Positions 27,575 to 36,344 of a stretch of 64,000 bases of DNA are shown piece after piece. Numbering within the stretch: the stretch's first letter is position 1; each line of letters starts with the position of its first letter. The stretch is from Sphingobium sp. AP49 (lineage in GTDB: Bacteria > Pseudomonadota > Alphaproteobacteria > Sphingomonadales > Sphingomonadaceae): contig NZ_CP124576.1 in assembly GCF_000281715.2 (NCBI RefSeq), forward strand, positions 193,501-257,500, given 5' to 3'. The translations under genes and the position numbers were made by a program. The notes beneath the pieces were generated by a model. That model was given only the letters and a program-made list of their open reading frames with translations. It ran no database searches and had not been told where the DNA came from.

Positions 27575-28986
27575 CGGCCGTTTTCCTTGCGATATTGGTC
27601 CATGAAGGTCTGCGCCGCGGGCTTGGGCATGTCGCGATAGCGGGTCCAGCCGCCGGCCAGCGGCAGTGAACGGATCCAGCCCTTGCTGCCCAGCAGCCGC
27701 ATCGCCCGCACCGCCATGCCGGTGCCCAACCGATAGAGGCGCGGCCGGGTCGCGACCCAGGCCCATATGCCCAATCCCGCGCGCAAGGATTGCGGCTCCA
27801 GCCCCTCGCGCCAGCTCTTCTCGCGCCAGCCACGCAGCAGTGTCGGCAGCGGGATGCGCACCGGGCACACTTCCTGGCACTTGCCGTTCATGGTGCAGGC
27901 ATTGGGCAGATCGCGGCTCTGCTTCAGCCCGTCCAGCACCGGGGTCAGCACCGCGCCCATCGGTCCCGGATAGGTGCCGCCATAGGCATGGCCGCCAATC
28001 TGCCGGAACACGACGCAATGGTTCATGCAGGCGCCACAGCGGATGCAGCGCAGCATTTCGGCCAGCCCTTCCTCGCGCATCCGGGTGCGGCCATTGTCGA
28101 CCAGCACGATATGCATTTCTTCCGGCCCGTCCCGGTCGCCGGGGCGCTTGGGGCCGGTATAGAAGGTCGTGTACTGGGTCAGCGCCGCGCCGGTCGCCGA
28201 CCGCGCCAGCATCCGCAGCATGTGCACGGCATGGGGCATGCTCGGCACGATCTTCTCGATCCCGGCCGTCACGATATGGACGCGCGGGGGAACAAGCGAC
28301 AGCTCGGCATTGCCCTCATTGGTGACGGTACAGATCGCGCCGGTGTCGGCGATCAGGAAATTGGCGCCGGAAATGCCGACATCCGCGCCCAGCATCTGCG
28401 TGCGCAGCTCGCGCCGCGCGCTTTCCGCCATGGCGGCGATCGTCTCTTCCTCATGCGGCGTGCGATGCTTGGCCTTGAACAGGGCGGACACCTGCTCGCG
28501 GGTCTTGTGCATCGCCGGCCAGATGATGTGCGAGGGCCGCTCGTCGGCCAGCTGGATGATATGTTCGGCAAGGTCGGTCTCGACCCGGCCGATCCCGGCC
28601 TCGGCCAGCGCATGGGGCAGGCCGATTTCCTCACCCAGCATCGACTTGGAGCGGGCGACGCTCTTGGCCTTCGCCGCCTTGCACAGGGCGATGACGATGT
28701 CGCAGGCCTCGTCGGCGGTGCGTGCCCAATGGACTTTCGCTCCGGCGGCGATGGCGTTCGCCTCGAACTGCTCCAGATAAGGACCCAGATGAGCGACGAC
28801 ATGGTCCTTGATCGCCGCAGCACGGGTGCGCGCTGCCTGGAAATCGGGAAAGGCGTCGACCGCGACCGCGCGCTTGGCCTCGGCCGTGCCCGCCGTCCGC
28901 TCGACCGCAACCTTCAGGATGCGGTCGGCCAGCGCAGCGTCGGCGCGCGCCTTGAAGCTGGCCGCCTCGGCCGGTGCGCCGCTCAT
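27571..28986 (-). CDS. lutB: LutB-type iron-sulfur subunit of L-lactate oxidation complex
   Basis: 471 residues. The N-terminal LUD domain (HVVAHLGPYLEQFEANAIAAG; GANFLIADTGAICTVTNEGNAEL) is followed near residues 310-375 by two cysteine clusters, CIRCGACMNHC and CTMNGKCQEVCP, for two [4Fe-4S] clusters, and by a C-terminal helical tail. It is the central electron-transfer subunit of lactate oxidation at the inner face of the membrane. Start and stop overlap lutA and lutC by ATGA junctions, so the three subunits are translated together. Confidence 0.94.
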   Translation of the reverse strand: MSGAPAEAASFKARADAALADRILKVAVERTAGTAEAKRAVAVDAFPDFQAARTRAAAIKDHVVAHLGPYLEQFEANAIAAGAKVHWARTADEACDIVIALCKAAKAKSVARSKSMLGEEIGLPHALAEAGIGRVETDLAEHIIQLADERPSHIIWPAMHKTREQVSALFKAKHRTPHEEETIAAMAESARRELRTQMLGADVGISGANFLIADTGAICTVTNEGNAELSLVPPRVHIVTAGIEKIVPSMPHAVHMLRMLARSATGAALTQYTTFYTGPKRPGDRDGPEEMHIVLVDNGRTRMREEGLAEMLRCIRCGACMNHCVVFRQIGGHAYGGTYPGPMGAVLTPVLDGLKQSRDLPNACTMNGKCQEVCPVRIPLPTLLRGWREKSWREGLEPQSLRAGLGIWAWVATRPRLYRLGTGMAVRAMRLLGSKGWIRSLPLAGGWTRYRDMPKPAAQTFMDQYRKENGR

Positions 28987-29741
28987 GCCTCTTCCCCGAT
29001 CGCCGGGCCATCGCCCATGCCGGCGATCAGCTCGATCGCGTGGAAAGCGCGGACCTTGCTGCCCTGCCTATTGAGCTTGCCCGCCATGTTCATCAGGCAG
29101 CCCAGGTCGCCGGCCAGCAGCAGGTCGGCGCCGGTCGCCTCGATCGCGTCCGCCTTCTCGCCGACGATCGCGTTGGAAATGGCGGGATATTTGACGCAGA
29201 AGGTGCCGCCAAAGCCGCAACAGGTTTCCTCGCCCGCCAGCGGCGTCAGCTCCAGCCCGGCGATGGGTTTCAGCAACCGGCGCGGCTGCGCCTTGACGCC
29301 CAGCTCGCGCAGGCCCGAGCAACTGTCATGATAGGTCGCCTTGGCCGTGACCTGCACGCCCTCGGGTTTCCACCCGCATTGCTCGTCCAGATAGGCCATG
29401 ATCTCCCATGTCTTGGCCGCCACCGCCTGCGCGCGTGGCAGCCATGCGGGGTCATGCTCGAACAATTCGGGATAATGGCAACGGATCGTGCCGCCGCACG
29501 ATCCCGACGGCACCACCACCGCTTCATAGGGTTCCAGCGCGACGATGGTCTGTTTCGCCAACGCGATCGCATGCTCGGTATCGCCGCTGTTGAGCGCGGG
29601 CTGGCCGCAACAGGTCTGGCCCTCGGGCACGACCACGTCGCAACCCGCCGCCTCCAGCGCGCGGATCGCGGCAAAGCCGATGCGCGGGCGCATCATGTCG
29701 ACCAGGCAGGTGACGAACAGGGCAACCTTGCGCTGGGTCAC
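28983..29741 (-). CDS. lutA: LutA-type (CCG-domain) subunit of L-lactate oxidation complex
   Basis: 252 residues with two cysteine-rich CCG domains: TCCGQPALNSG with SGSCGGTIR, and DSCSGLRELG with TCCGFGGTFCVKYP, which bind an iron-sulfur or heterodisulfide-reductase-like centre. The start is GTG at 29741, overlapping the esterase stop in GTGA; this gives VTQRKVALFVTCLVDMMRP, the standard family N-terminus. Context in a rhamnose locus suggests its substrate is the L-lactate made by the diketo-rhamnonate hydrolase. Related CCG proteins also serve glycolate oxidase (GlcF), but LutB/LutC next door decide the call. Confidence 0.92.
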   Translation of the reverse strand: MTQRKVALFVTCLVDMMRPRIGFAAIRALEAAGCDVVVPEGQTCCGQPALNSGDTEHAIALAKQTIVALEPYEAVVVPSGSCGGTIRCHYPELFEHDPAWLPRAQAVAAKTWEIMAYLDEQCGWKPEGVQVTAKATYHDSCSGLRELGVKAQPRRLLKPIAGLELTPLAGEETCCGFGGTFCVKYPAISNAIVGEKADAIEATGADLLLAGDLGCLMNMAGKLNRQGSKVRAFHAIELIAGMGDGPAIGEEA

Positions 29742-30715
29742 ACGCCATGCCTCTTGGCAAAGGCCAGGAACAGGTCGGGCCAGGGCGCCGCCGACTGGGC
29801 CTGAGCGGTGATGCCGAAGCCATGGCCACCGTTTTCGAACAAATGGCATTCGGCCGGGATCTTCTGTGCCCGCAGCGCCGCCAGCATGGCGATGCTGTTG
29901 TCGACCGGCACCGCCGGATCGTCGATCGCATGGGCCAGGAATATCGGCGGCGTCTGCGCGCTCACATCCTGGTCCAGCGAATAGGCGCGCATCCGCTCGG
30001 GCGACGGATTCTCGCCCAGCAACTGCGTGCGCGACCCCTTGTGGACGAACGGCCCCTCCATCTGGATCACCGGATACATGTAAGCGGCGACGGCGGCCTT
30101 GATCGGCTCGCGATCGGCGGCATCGACCGGCTTGTAGCTTTCCACCGGCGCCCGGCTAGTCAGCCAGGCGGCCAGATGCCCCCCGGCGGAAAAGCCGATC
30201 ACGCCGACCCGGTTGGCGTCGAACTTCTCCTTCGCAGCCATGCTGCGCACCAGCCGCAGCGCGCGCTGCGCATCCTGCAGCGGCGCCTCGGCCCCCGCCG
30301 CCCAGCCATCGGCGGGCAGGCGATAGAGCAGCACGAAGCAGACATAGCCCGCCTCGGCAAAGCGGCGCGCGATCGAATAGCCCTCATGGCCGATCGCCAC
30401 CCGGCTATAGCCGCCGCCGGGGATCAGCATGATTGCCGCACCATTGGGCTTGGCAGGGCGCAACAGGGTCAGGGTCGGGGTGACGATATGGGCGAACACG
30501 CCATCGTCCGGCCCGCTGTCGGGCCGGCGCAGCGTTTCCACTTCCTTGACCGTCACATGCTCGCTGCCCGGCGCCTTGCCCGGCCAGATCGGAAAGCGGA
30601 CGAAGCCCTGGGGCAGCGGAAAGCTCTGCGCCAGCGCCTCGCCCATCGGCGCCAGGGCGGCGGCAACGGCGGCGCCGGTCAACAGGCCGCGACGGTCAAG
30701 CATGGTCATTGGCAT
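29738..30715 (-). CDS. Exported alpha/beta-hydrolase, probable carbohydrate acetylesterase
   Basis: A 325-residue protein with a twin-Arg signal (LDRRGLLTGAAVAAALAPMGEALAQ). The hydrolase triad is visible: oxyanion-type PGGGYSRVA, nucleophile Ser in GFSAGGH, Asp in AIDDPAVPV and His in NGGHGFG. This resembles the BD-FAE/acetyl-xylan-esterase-like group; in this locus acetylated galacturonan or side-chain sugars are likely substrates. The first of three close ATGs (30715) is preferred because GGAAGG lies just upstream; the gene overlaps the CE12 stop by 10 bases. A non-exported paralogue is at 39335. Confidence 0.8.
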   Translation of the reverse strand: MPMTMLDRRGLLTGAAVAAALAPMGEALAQSFPLPQGFVRFPIWPGKAPGSEHVTVKEVETLRRPDSGPDDGVFAHIVTPTLTLLRPAKPNGAAIMLIPGGGYSRVAIGHEGYSIARRFAEAGYVCFVLLYRLPADGWAAGAEAPLQDAQRALRLVRSMAAKEKFDANRVGVIGFSAGGHLAAWLTSRAPVESYKPVDAADREPIKAAVAAYMYPVIQMEGPFVHKGSRTQLLGENPSPERMRAYSLDQDVSAQTPPIFLAHAIDDPAVPVDNSIAMLAALRAQKIPAECHLFENGGHGFGITAQAQSAAPWPDLFLAFAKRHGV

Positions 30716-31509
30716 TCGGTCCTTCCCAGCGGCGTGGTCCGGCTGAGTGCCGGCCGGCTCGCTAGCACCTTGGCCGAAATCGGCAGGTTCAGCGCCTTGA
30801 GGCCACCGGCGACCAGATCGGCGACATTGCGCGCGCCCAGTTCGCTGAAATGGGTATCGTCGTCGATCCCCTTGGGGAAGCCGGGCATCTTGTCCTCCGC
30901 CTTGTAATGGAGGAAATAGGTCTTCGCCTTGTCCGGCCCGGCCCGGTCGACCCAGGCACGCGACAGCGCCTCCAGATCGATGATCGGCACATGCGCGCTC
31001 GCCGCCAGCTCGCGCATCACCGCGGAATATTCGGCGAAGTCGGCCTTCGCCTTGCCATCGGCGCCAAAGCTGCGCCGCGTCACCGGCGTCACCAGCACCG
31101 GCGTGCCGCCCGCGCCGCGCACGTCCCAGATGAAGCGCAGCAGATTGTTGCGATAGTCGGTCTGCGCCGGCGCCCAGCGCTGCGGCTTGGCGCGATAGGC
31201 GTCATTATGGCCGAACTGGATCAGCACCGTGTCGCCGGGCATCAGCTCGCTCATCAGTTTCGTCCAGCGCCCTTCCTCGATGAAGGTGCGGGTCGACCGC
31301 CCGCCCATCGCATGGTTGGACACCCGCACCTCGGGCGACAGGCCGCAGCCCAGCATCATGCCCCAGCCGGTCTGGGGATAATTGCCCTTCTTGTAATTGG
31401 CCGCGGTCGAATCGCTGGCGATCAGGATCGTGTCGCCCGGCTGCGTCGCCAGCGCCGGCAAGGGCGTGGCCAGCAGGGCGAGGGCGGCGGCAAGGGGGGC
31501 AATCTTCAT
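30706..31509 (-). CDS. Exported CE12-type rhamnogalacturonan acetylesterase
   Basis: A 267-residue SGNH hydrolase with a Sec signal peptide (ending PALATQ). Blocks I-V are visible: IASDSTAAN (nucleophile Ser), NHAMGGRSTRTF (Gly), LIQFGHND (Asn) and DDTHFSELGA (Asp and His). The GGRSTRTF and HFSELGA forms are those of rhamnogalacturonan acetylesterases, which remove acetyl groups from galacturonate of RG-I in the periplasm. It is separated from the rhamnose dehydrogenase gene by 62 bases that contain a 9-bp hairpin. Confidence 0.9.
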   Translation of the reverse strand: MKIAPLAAALALLATPLPALATQPGDTILIASDSTAANYKKGNYPQTGWGMMLGCGLSPEVRVSNHAMGGRSTRTFIEEGRWTKLMSELMPGDTVLIQFGHNDAYRAKPQRWAPAQTDYRNNLLRFIWDVRGAGGTPVLVTPVTRRSFGADGKAKADFAEYSAVMRELAASAHVPIIDLEALSRAWVDRAGPDKAKTYFLHYKAEDKMPGFPKGIDDDTHFSELGARNVADLVAGGLKALNLPISAKVLASRPALSRTTPLGRTECQ

Positions 31510-31531
31510 GATGCGGCGTCCCGGATTGTCA

Positions 31532-31563
31532 GCCCGCTTCCCCGGTCGGTCGGCGAAGCGGGC
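31532..31563 (-). repeat. Hairpin between the rhamnose dehydrogenase and CE12 genes
   Basis: GCCCGCTTC / GAAGCGGGC, a 9-bp perfect stem with a 14-base loop, directly after the dehydrogenase stop. No T-tract follows on the coding strand. Confidence 0.45.
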
Positions 31564-31571
31564 AGGGTATC

Positions 31572-32336
31572 TTATTGCAGGTTCACATACATGCCGCCGT
31601 CGACCAGCAGCGCCGCGCCGGTGACATAGGCGGCCATGTCCGACGCCAGGAAGACGATCGGCCCGGCCAGGTCTTCGGGCGCGCCCAGGCGGCCGAGCGG
31701 CGTGCGCTTTTCCATATATTCGCGCTTCTCGACATCGGCCAGGTCATCCTTGTTGATCTCGGTCAGGATGGTGCCGGGCAGCACGCTGTTGCAGCGAATG
31801 CCATATTTGCCCAGCGCAATGGCTGTGGACTGCATCAGCGAATGCACGCCGGCCTTGGTCGGGGTGTAGTGCGTCTGGAACTCGCCGCCGACCAGCGCGG
31901 AGATGGAGGAAACGGCGACGATCGACCCGCCATGGCCCTGTTTCACCATCTGCTGCGCGGCCGCCTGCACCATGAAATAGGCACCGTGCAGATTGACCTT
32001 GAAGGTGCGCTCCACCACGTCGACCGGCATGTCGAGGAAGCCGTGGAACGGGCAGATGCCGGCATTGCTGACCATCACGTCGACCTTGCCGAACGCCTCG
32101 ACCGCCTTGGCGACGAAGTCCTGCGCGGTCTGCGGATCGGCGACATCGCCCTTCACCGCGATCGCGCGCTGGCCCAGCGCCTCGATCTCGGCGACGCAAC
32201 TGGCGGCCGGGCCATCGCTATGGGCGTAGTTGATGACGACGTCGGCGCCATGCTGGGCGGCGCCGATGGCGGCCGCCCGGCCGATGCCGGTCGATGCGCC
32301 GGTGACGAGGACGGTCTTGCCTTCAAGCAGCTTCAT
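31572..32336 (-). CDS. L-rhamnose 1-dehydrogenase (NAD(P)+)
   Basis: A 254-residue short-chain dehydrogenase: TGASTGIGRAAA, NAGICPFHGFLDMP, Ser in VSSISALVGG, YTPTK, and C-terminus LLVDGGMYVNLQ. The ICPFH, ETQTHYTPTKAG-like and VNLQ segments are those I know from characterised bacterial L-rhamnose 1-dehydrogenases (LRA1/RhaDH). It oxidises L-rhamnose to L-rhamnono-1,4-lactone in the cytoplasm, the first step of the non-phosphorylating pathway whose other enzymes lie in unit B. It is 17 bases downstream of the IclR gene, so it is co-transcribed with it. Confidence 0.9.
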   Translation of the reverse strand: MKLLEGKTVLVTGASTGIGRAAAIGAAQHGADVVINYAHSDGPAASCVAEIEALGQRAIAVKGDVADPQTAQDFVAKAVEAFGKVDVMVSNAGICPFHGFLDMPVDVVERTFKVNLHGAYFMVQAAAQQMVKQGHGGSIVAVSSISALVGGEFQTHYTPTKAGVHSLMQSTAIALGKYGIRCNSVLPGTILTEINKDDLADVEKREYMEKRTPLGRLGAPEDLAGPIVFLASDMAAYVTGAALLVDGGMYVNLQ

Positions 32337-32353
32337 GCGAGCATTTCCTTGGA

Positions 32354-33181
32354 TTAGCGCCGCAGCGGGCGGCGGGGGGATTTGACGCCGGGGGTCCAGC
32401 CCAGATCGGCGCTGACCTTCTGCGCGGCGGCGCGGACCTCGTCGCTCAGCGATGCCATGCGCTCATCGTCCATATATTGGGCGGCGCTGGACAGGCTGAT
32501 GGCGGCGACGATCGCGCCCGACGCATCGCGGATCGGCGCGGCGACGCAGCGAATCTGGTCCTCATTCTCTTCCAGGTCGAACGCGCGCCCGGCCGCGACA
32601 TAGCCGCGCATCCGCTCCAGCCACTGGGCCGGGTCGGCATCATGGGTGCCGTTCTCGCGCTCGCTTTCCAGCAGCCGGGTCCAGCCCGCCTCCGGATCGT
32701 CCAGCATCAGCGCCTTGCCCAGGCCCGTCGAGGTCAGCGGATGGCGATCGCCGATCCGGCTCGAAATCTCGACCCGGCGGCGGCCGGGTATCTTGTCCAG
32801 ATACAGCGCCTGGTCGCCGTCCAGCCGGCCCAGATGCACCACATCCTCGCTCGCGGCGGCCAGCGCTTCCAGATGGGGGCGGGCGATCTGCACCACGTCG
32901 GCCTGGCTCTGCGCCAGAAAGCCGAGCTGCAGCAGCTTGGGGCCAAGCTGATAGCCCTCGCGCGGCAGGAAGGTCAGGAAACCGCGCTCGACCAGCGCAT
33001 TGGCGAGGCGATGGGTGGTGGAGCGCGTCAGGCCCATGCGCTCGGACAGATCGGCGAGCTTCACCGGCCCGTCGATCACCTGGTCGAGCAGGTCCAGCCC
33101 GCGCTGAAGGGTCTGCGACCCCTGCGTCTTCGACTTTTCCTCTCGCGGACCCGATTCCGGGTTTGACGTATTTTGTCTCAT
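32354..33181 (-). CDS. IclR-family regulator, probable rhamnose/RG-I repressor
   Basis: 275 residues: an N-terminal winged helix (LADLSERMGLTRSTTHRLANALVERGFL) and the C-terminal effector domain (HLGRLDGDQALYLDKIPG, HPLTSTGLGKALML, FDLEENEDQIRCVAAPIRD). Divergent from the L-rhamnonate dehydratase gene across 161 bases that contain CCCAYATA-type palindromes. Position at the head of unit A, before the rhamnose dehydrogenase gene, suggests it responds to a rhamnose-pathway metabolite. It resembles the second IclR protein at 59793 over its whole length (same GPKLLQLG and SAAQY/SAAHY segments). Confidence 0.9.
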   Translation of the reverse strand: MRQNTSNPESGPREEKSKTQGSQTLQRGLDLLDQVIDGPVKLADLSERMGLTRSTTHRLANALVERGFLTFLPREGYQLGPKLLQLGFLAQSQADVVQIARPHLEALAAASEDVVHLGRLDGDQALYLDKIPGRRRVEISSRIGDRHPLTSTGLGKALMLDDPEAGWTRLLESERENGTHDADPAQWLERMRGYVAAGRAFDLEENEDQIRCVAAPIRDASGAIVAAISLSSAAQYMDDERMASLSDEVRAAAQKVSADLGWTPGVKSPRRPLRR

Positions 33182-33196
33182 CTACTAACACTCTAT

Positions 33197-33209
33197 CCCA
33201 CAAAATGAG
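33197..33209. promoter_or_regulatory. Degenerate IclR-type operator
   Basis: CCCACAAAATGAG, 16 bases before the iclR start, matches the recurring CCCAYATAnnGGG pattern imperfectly. Likely an autoregulatory half of the 33.2-kb divergent promoter. Confidence 0.3.
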
Positions 33210-33279
33210 AAAAACAAGGGTGTAGGAGAGGCCGGACGCGATTCTTCCCCTCAACTGCCCCACGTTGTGCGCATTTTGT

Positions 33280-33290
33280 CCATATGGTGG
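33280..33290. promoter_or_regulatory. IclR-type operator before the rhamnonate dehydratase gene
   Basis: CCATATGGTGG contains the palindrome CCATATGG and lies 53 bases before the GTG at 33343. It belongs to the motif family seen at 45.0, 53.6, 56.6 and 60.6 kb. Confidence 0.45.
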
Positions 33291-33342
33291 AAGTGTTATT
33301 GCCCATCCCCTTGCGATGGGTCTGGCCCAAGGGAGTTTCAGC

Positions 33343-34536
33343 GTGCCCATCGTGACGTTGCCGAAGATCAAGCATGTCCGCGCCTTCACCGTGCGCGGCG
33401 GCGGTGCCGATTATCATGACCAGGGCGAAGGCCACTGGATCGACGATCACATCGCGACGCCGATGTCGAAATATCCCGAATATCGCCAGTCGCGCCAGAG
33501 CTTCGGCATCAATGTGCTCGGTACGCTCGTCGTGGAGATCGAGGCGGAGGACGGCACGATCGGTTTCGCCGTGACGACCGGTGGCGAGCCTGCCGCCTAT
33601 ATCGTCGAAAAGCATCTCGCCCGCTTCCTCGAAGGCCGGTCGCCGACCGACTATGAGAAGATCTGGGACCAGATGTATTTCTCGACCCAATATTATGGCC
33701 GCAAGGGCCTGGTCATCAACGCCATCTCCGGCGTCGACCTCGCGCTCTGGGATCTGCTCGGCAAGCTGCGCCAGGAACCGGTCTATCATCTGCTCGGCGG
33801 CGCGGTGCGCGACGAACTGCAATTCTACGCCACCGGCGCCCGGCCCGACAAGGCGAAGGAATTCGGCTTCATCGGCGGGAAGATGGCGCTGCACCACGGC
33901 CCGGCCGAAGGCATTGAGGGCCTGAAGAAGAATATCGCCGAGCTGGCCGACATGCGGTCCAAGGTCGGCGATGATTTCTGGCTGATGTGGGACTGCTGGA
34001 TGGCGCTCGACGTCGACTATGCCACCCGCCTCGCCATCGCCGCGCATGAGCTGGGTCTCAAGTGGATCGAGGAAGCGATCAGCCCGGACGATTATTGGGG
34101 CTACAGCCAACTCAAGCGCAACGTGCCCAAGGGCATGCTGGTCACCACCGGCGAGCATGAAGCGACCCGCTGGGGCTTCCGCATGCTGATGGAAATGGAT
34201 TGCTGCGACATCATCCAGCCCGATGTCGGCTGGTGCGGCGGCGTGACCGAACTGCTCAAGATCAGCGCGCTCGCCGACGCCCATGGCAAGATGGTCGTGC
34301 CGCATGGCTCGTCGGTCTACAGCTATCATTTCGTCATCACCCGTCACAACTCGCCCTTCGCCGAGTTCCTGATGATGCATCCGGGGCCGACGGAAGTGGT
34401 GCCGATGTTCCACCCGCAATTGCTGGGCGAGCCGGTGCCGGAAAATGGCCGCATGAAGGTGAGCGCGCTCGACAAGCCCGGCTTCGGCGTCGACCTGAAC
34501 CCCGACATCGCGATGCACCGTCCCTATACTCACTGA
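33343..34536 (+). CDS. rhmD: L-rhamnonate dehydratase
   Basis: A 397-residue enolase-superfamily enzyme. Metal ligands are expected at the Asp in [10 protein letters not shown], Glu in KWIEEAISP and Glu in [11 protein letters not shown]; the catalytic Asp-His pair is in [12 protein letters not shown] and [12 protein letters not shown], as in characterised rhamnonate dehydratases. It removes water from L-rhamnonate to give 2-keto-3-deoxy-L-rhamnonate. The start is GTG at 33343 with AAGGGAG 7 bases upstream, giving [15 protein letters not shown]; earlier in-frame starts have no ribosome site. It heads unit B. Confidence 0.95.
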   Translation: MPIVTLPKIKHVRAFTVRGGGADYHDQGEGHWIDDHIATPMSKYPEYRQSRQSFGINVLGTLVVEIEAEDGTIGFAVTTGGEPAAYIVEKHLARFLEGRSPTDYEKIWDQMYFSTQYYGRKGLVINAISGVDLALWDLLGKLRQEPVYHLLGGAVRDELQFYATGARPDKAKEFGFIGGKMALHHGPAEGIEGLKKNIAELADMRSKVGDDFWLMWDCWMALDVDYATRLAIAAHELGLKWIEEAISPDDYWGYSQLKRNVPKGMLVTTGEHEATRWGFRMLMEMDCCDIIQPDVGWCGGVTELLKISALADAHGKMVVPHGSSVYSYHFVITRHNSPFAEFLMMHPGPTEVVPMFHPQLLGEPVPENGRMKVSALDKPGFGVDLNPDIAMHRPYTH

Positions 34537-34563
34537 TCGCCTGAACAGAGAAAGACTGATCCC

Positions 34564-35421
34564 ATGAAATTTGTTCGTTTCGGCCAGCGTGGCCAGGAAA
34601 AGCCCGGCGTGATCGATGCCGAAGGCAAGATTCGCGACCTGTCCGGCGTCGTCGCCGACCTGACGATCGAGAGCCTCGCCGCTGCCAAGGGCGTCGACAT
34701 CGCATCGCTCCCCGTCGTCGATGGCGACCCGCGCTATGGCGTGCCGGTCAAGGGCATTGGCAAGATCGTCGCCATCGGCCTCAACTATGAGGACCATGCG
34801 ATCGAATCCAACCTGCCGATCCCGACCGAGCCGATGATGTTCATGAAGGCGCTGTCGTCGCTCAACGGCCCCAATGACGAAGTGATGCTGCCCAAGGGCG
34901 CGACCCATGGCGACTGGGAAGTCGAACTGGGCGTGGTCATCGGCGAAACCTGCCGCTTCGTGTCGGAAGAAGACGCGCTGTCGAAGGTCGCCGGCTATGT
35001 CCTCGTCAACGACGTGTCGGAACGCTTCAACCAGAAGCAGCGCGGCACCCAGTGGAGCAAGGGCAAGGGCCATGACACCTTCTGCCCGGTCGGCCCCTGG
35101 CTGGTGACCGCCGACGAAATCGGCAACCCGCAGGATCTCGACATGTATCTCGACGTCAATGGCGATCGGATGCAGACCGGCAATACCAGGACGATGATCT
35201 TCAACGTCGCCCAGCTCATCTCCTATGTCAGCGAATATATCACCCTCTATCCCGGTGACCTGATGATCACCGGCACCCCTCCGGGCGTGGGCGAGGGCAA
35301 GAAGCCGCAAGCCGTCTATTTGAAGGCCGGCGACGTCATGGAACTGGGCATCGCCAAGCTGGGCAGCCAGAAGCAGAATGTCGTCGAATGGCGCCACCTG
35401 GGTGACGAGGTGCTCGGATGA
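34564..35421 (+). CDS. 2,4-diketo-3-deoxy-L-rhamnonate hydrolase (FAH family)
   Basis: A 285-residue fumarylacetoacetate-hydrolase fold. Metal ligands are expected in GDWEVELGVVIG (two Glu) and VLVNDVSERFNQ (Asp); GLNYEDHAIESNLPIP and LFMITGTPPGVG-type segments (LMITGTPPGVGEG) are family marks. In the Sphingomonas L-rhamnose pathway (LRA6) this enzyme splits the diketo acid into pyruvate and L-lactate. Its place between the dehydratase and the 4-dehydrogenase gene supports that role. Its stop overlaps the next start in ATGA. Confidence 0.9.
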   Translation: MKFVRFGQRGQEKPGVIDAEGKIRDLSGVVADLTIESLAAAKGVDIASLPVVDGDPRYGVPVKGIGKIVAIGLNYEDHAIESNLPIPTEPMMFMKALSSLNGPNDEVMLPKGATHGDWEVELGVVIGETCRFVSEEDALSKVAGYVLVNDVSERFNQKQRGTQWSKGKGHDTFCPVGPWLVTADEIGNPQDLDMYLDVNGDRMQTGNTRTMIFNVAQLISYVSEYITLYPGDLMITGTPPGVGEGKKPQAVYLKAGDVMELGIAKLGSQKQNVVEWRHLGDEVLG

Positions 35422-36167
35422 GCGTCTTTTCCGGACGCTATGAAGGTCGCTGCGCCATCGTCACCGGTGGCGCCTCGGGCCTGGGCAAGCTGGTTGCCAA
35501 GCGCATCGTCGAAGAAGGCGGCAAGGTGGTCCTGTGGGATCTGAACGCCGACGCCCTCGCCGCCGCGAAGGATGAAGTCGGCGCGACCCATGTGGTTGCG
35601 CTCGACGTCTCCGATCAGGCCGCCGTCGCCGCCGCCGCCAAGGCAAGCGCGGATGCGCTCGGCAAGATTGACGTCCTCGTCTGCTCGGCCGGCATCACCG
35701 GCGCGACCGCCACGGTGTGGGACTATCCGGTCGACAGCTGGCAGCGGGTGATCGACATCAACCTGAACGGCCTCTTCTACTGCAACCGTGAAGTCGTGCC
35801 CTTCATGCTCGAAAACGGCTATGGCCGGATCGTCAACCTCGCCTCGGTCGCAGGCAAGGAAGGCAATCCCAATGCCAGCGCCTATTCGGCCAGCAAGGCG
35901 GGCGTCATCGGCCTCACCAAGAGCATCGGCAAGGAACTGGCGGGCAAGGGCGTGATCGCCAATGCGCTGACCCCGGCCACCTTCGAAAGCCCGATCCTGG
36001 AGCAGCTGCCGCAGAGCCAGGTCGACTATATGCGCTCGAAGATCCCGATGGGCCGGCTTGGCCTGGTCGAGGAATCGGCCGCCATGGTCTGCTTCATGGC
36101 CAGCGAGGAATGCAGCTTCACCACGGCGTCGACCTTCGACACCTCGGGCGGCCGCACCACCTTCTGA
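35418..36167 (+). CDS. 2-keto-3-deoxy-L-rhamnonate 4-dehydrogenase (SDR)
   Basis: A 249-residue short-chain dehydrogenase: TGGASGLGKL, CSAGITGATATVWDYP, Ser in NLASVAGKEGNP, YSASK, and a C-terminal TFDTSGGRTTF. This matches the LRA5-type dehydrogenases that oxidise C4 of 2-keto-3-deoxy-L-rhamnonate to the 2,4-diketo acid. It is translationally coupled to the hydrolase that uses its product. Absence of a rhamnonate aldolase gene in the locus agrees with oxidation rather than retro-aldol cleavage. Confidence 0.9.
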   Translation: MSVFSGRYEGRCAIVTGGASGLGKLVAKRIVEEGGKVVLWDLNADALAAAKDEVGATHVVALDVSDQAAVAAAAKASADALGKIDVLVCSAGITGATATVWDYPVDSWQRVIDINLNGLFYCNREVVPFMLENGYGRIVNLASVAGKEGNPNASAYSASKAGVIGLTKSIGKELAGKGVIANALTPATFESPILEQLPQSQVDYMRSKIPMGRLGLVEESAAMVCFMASEECSFTTASTFDTSGGRTTF

Positions 36168-36237
36168 TCCAAGCCTCTACGCGGCGCGACCGGCCATCCA
36201 AGAGCCCGGCGCGCCGCGATTTACGCCAGTCTCTCCC

Positions 36238-36308
36238 CCGTTCGCCCTGAGCCTGTCGAAGGGCAGGCTGAGCGAAGTCGAAGCCTTCGCTACGCTCAGC
36301 CCGAACGG
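36238..36308. repeat. Sphingomonad-type interspersed palindromic repeat
   Basis: CCGTTCGCCCTGAGC at the left and GCTCAGCCCGAACGG at the right are inverted with two mismatches in 15; between them lie CTGTCGAAGGGC and GAGCGAAGTCGAAGCC, two inner copies of the TCGAAG core. This is the REP/BIME-like element (TTCGNNCTGAGCNTGTCGAA) that I recognise as dispersed between sphingomonad genes. Only this one copy is seen in the window. It sits in the 177-base gap within unit B. Confidence 0.75.
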
Positions 36309-36344
36309 AAAGGAGGCTGCTGAACTGTTCATGGGAGAGGACGC

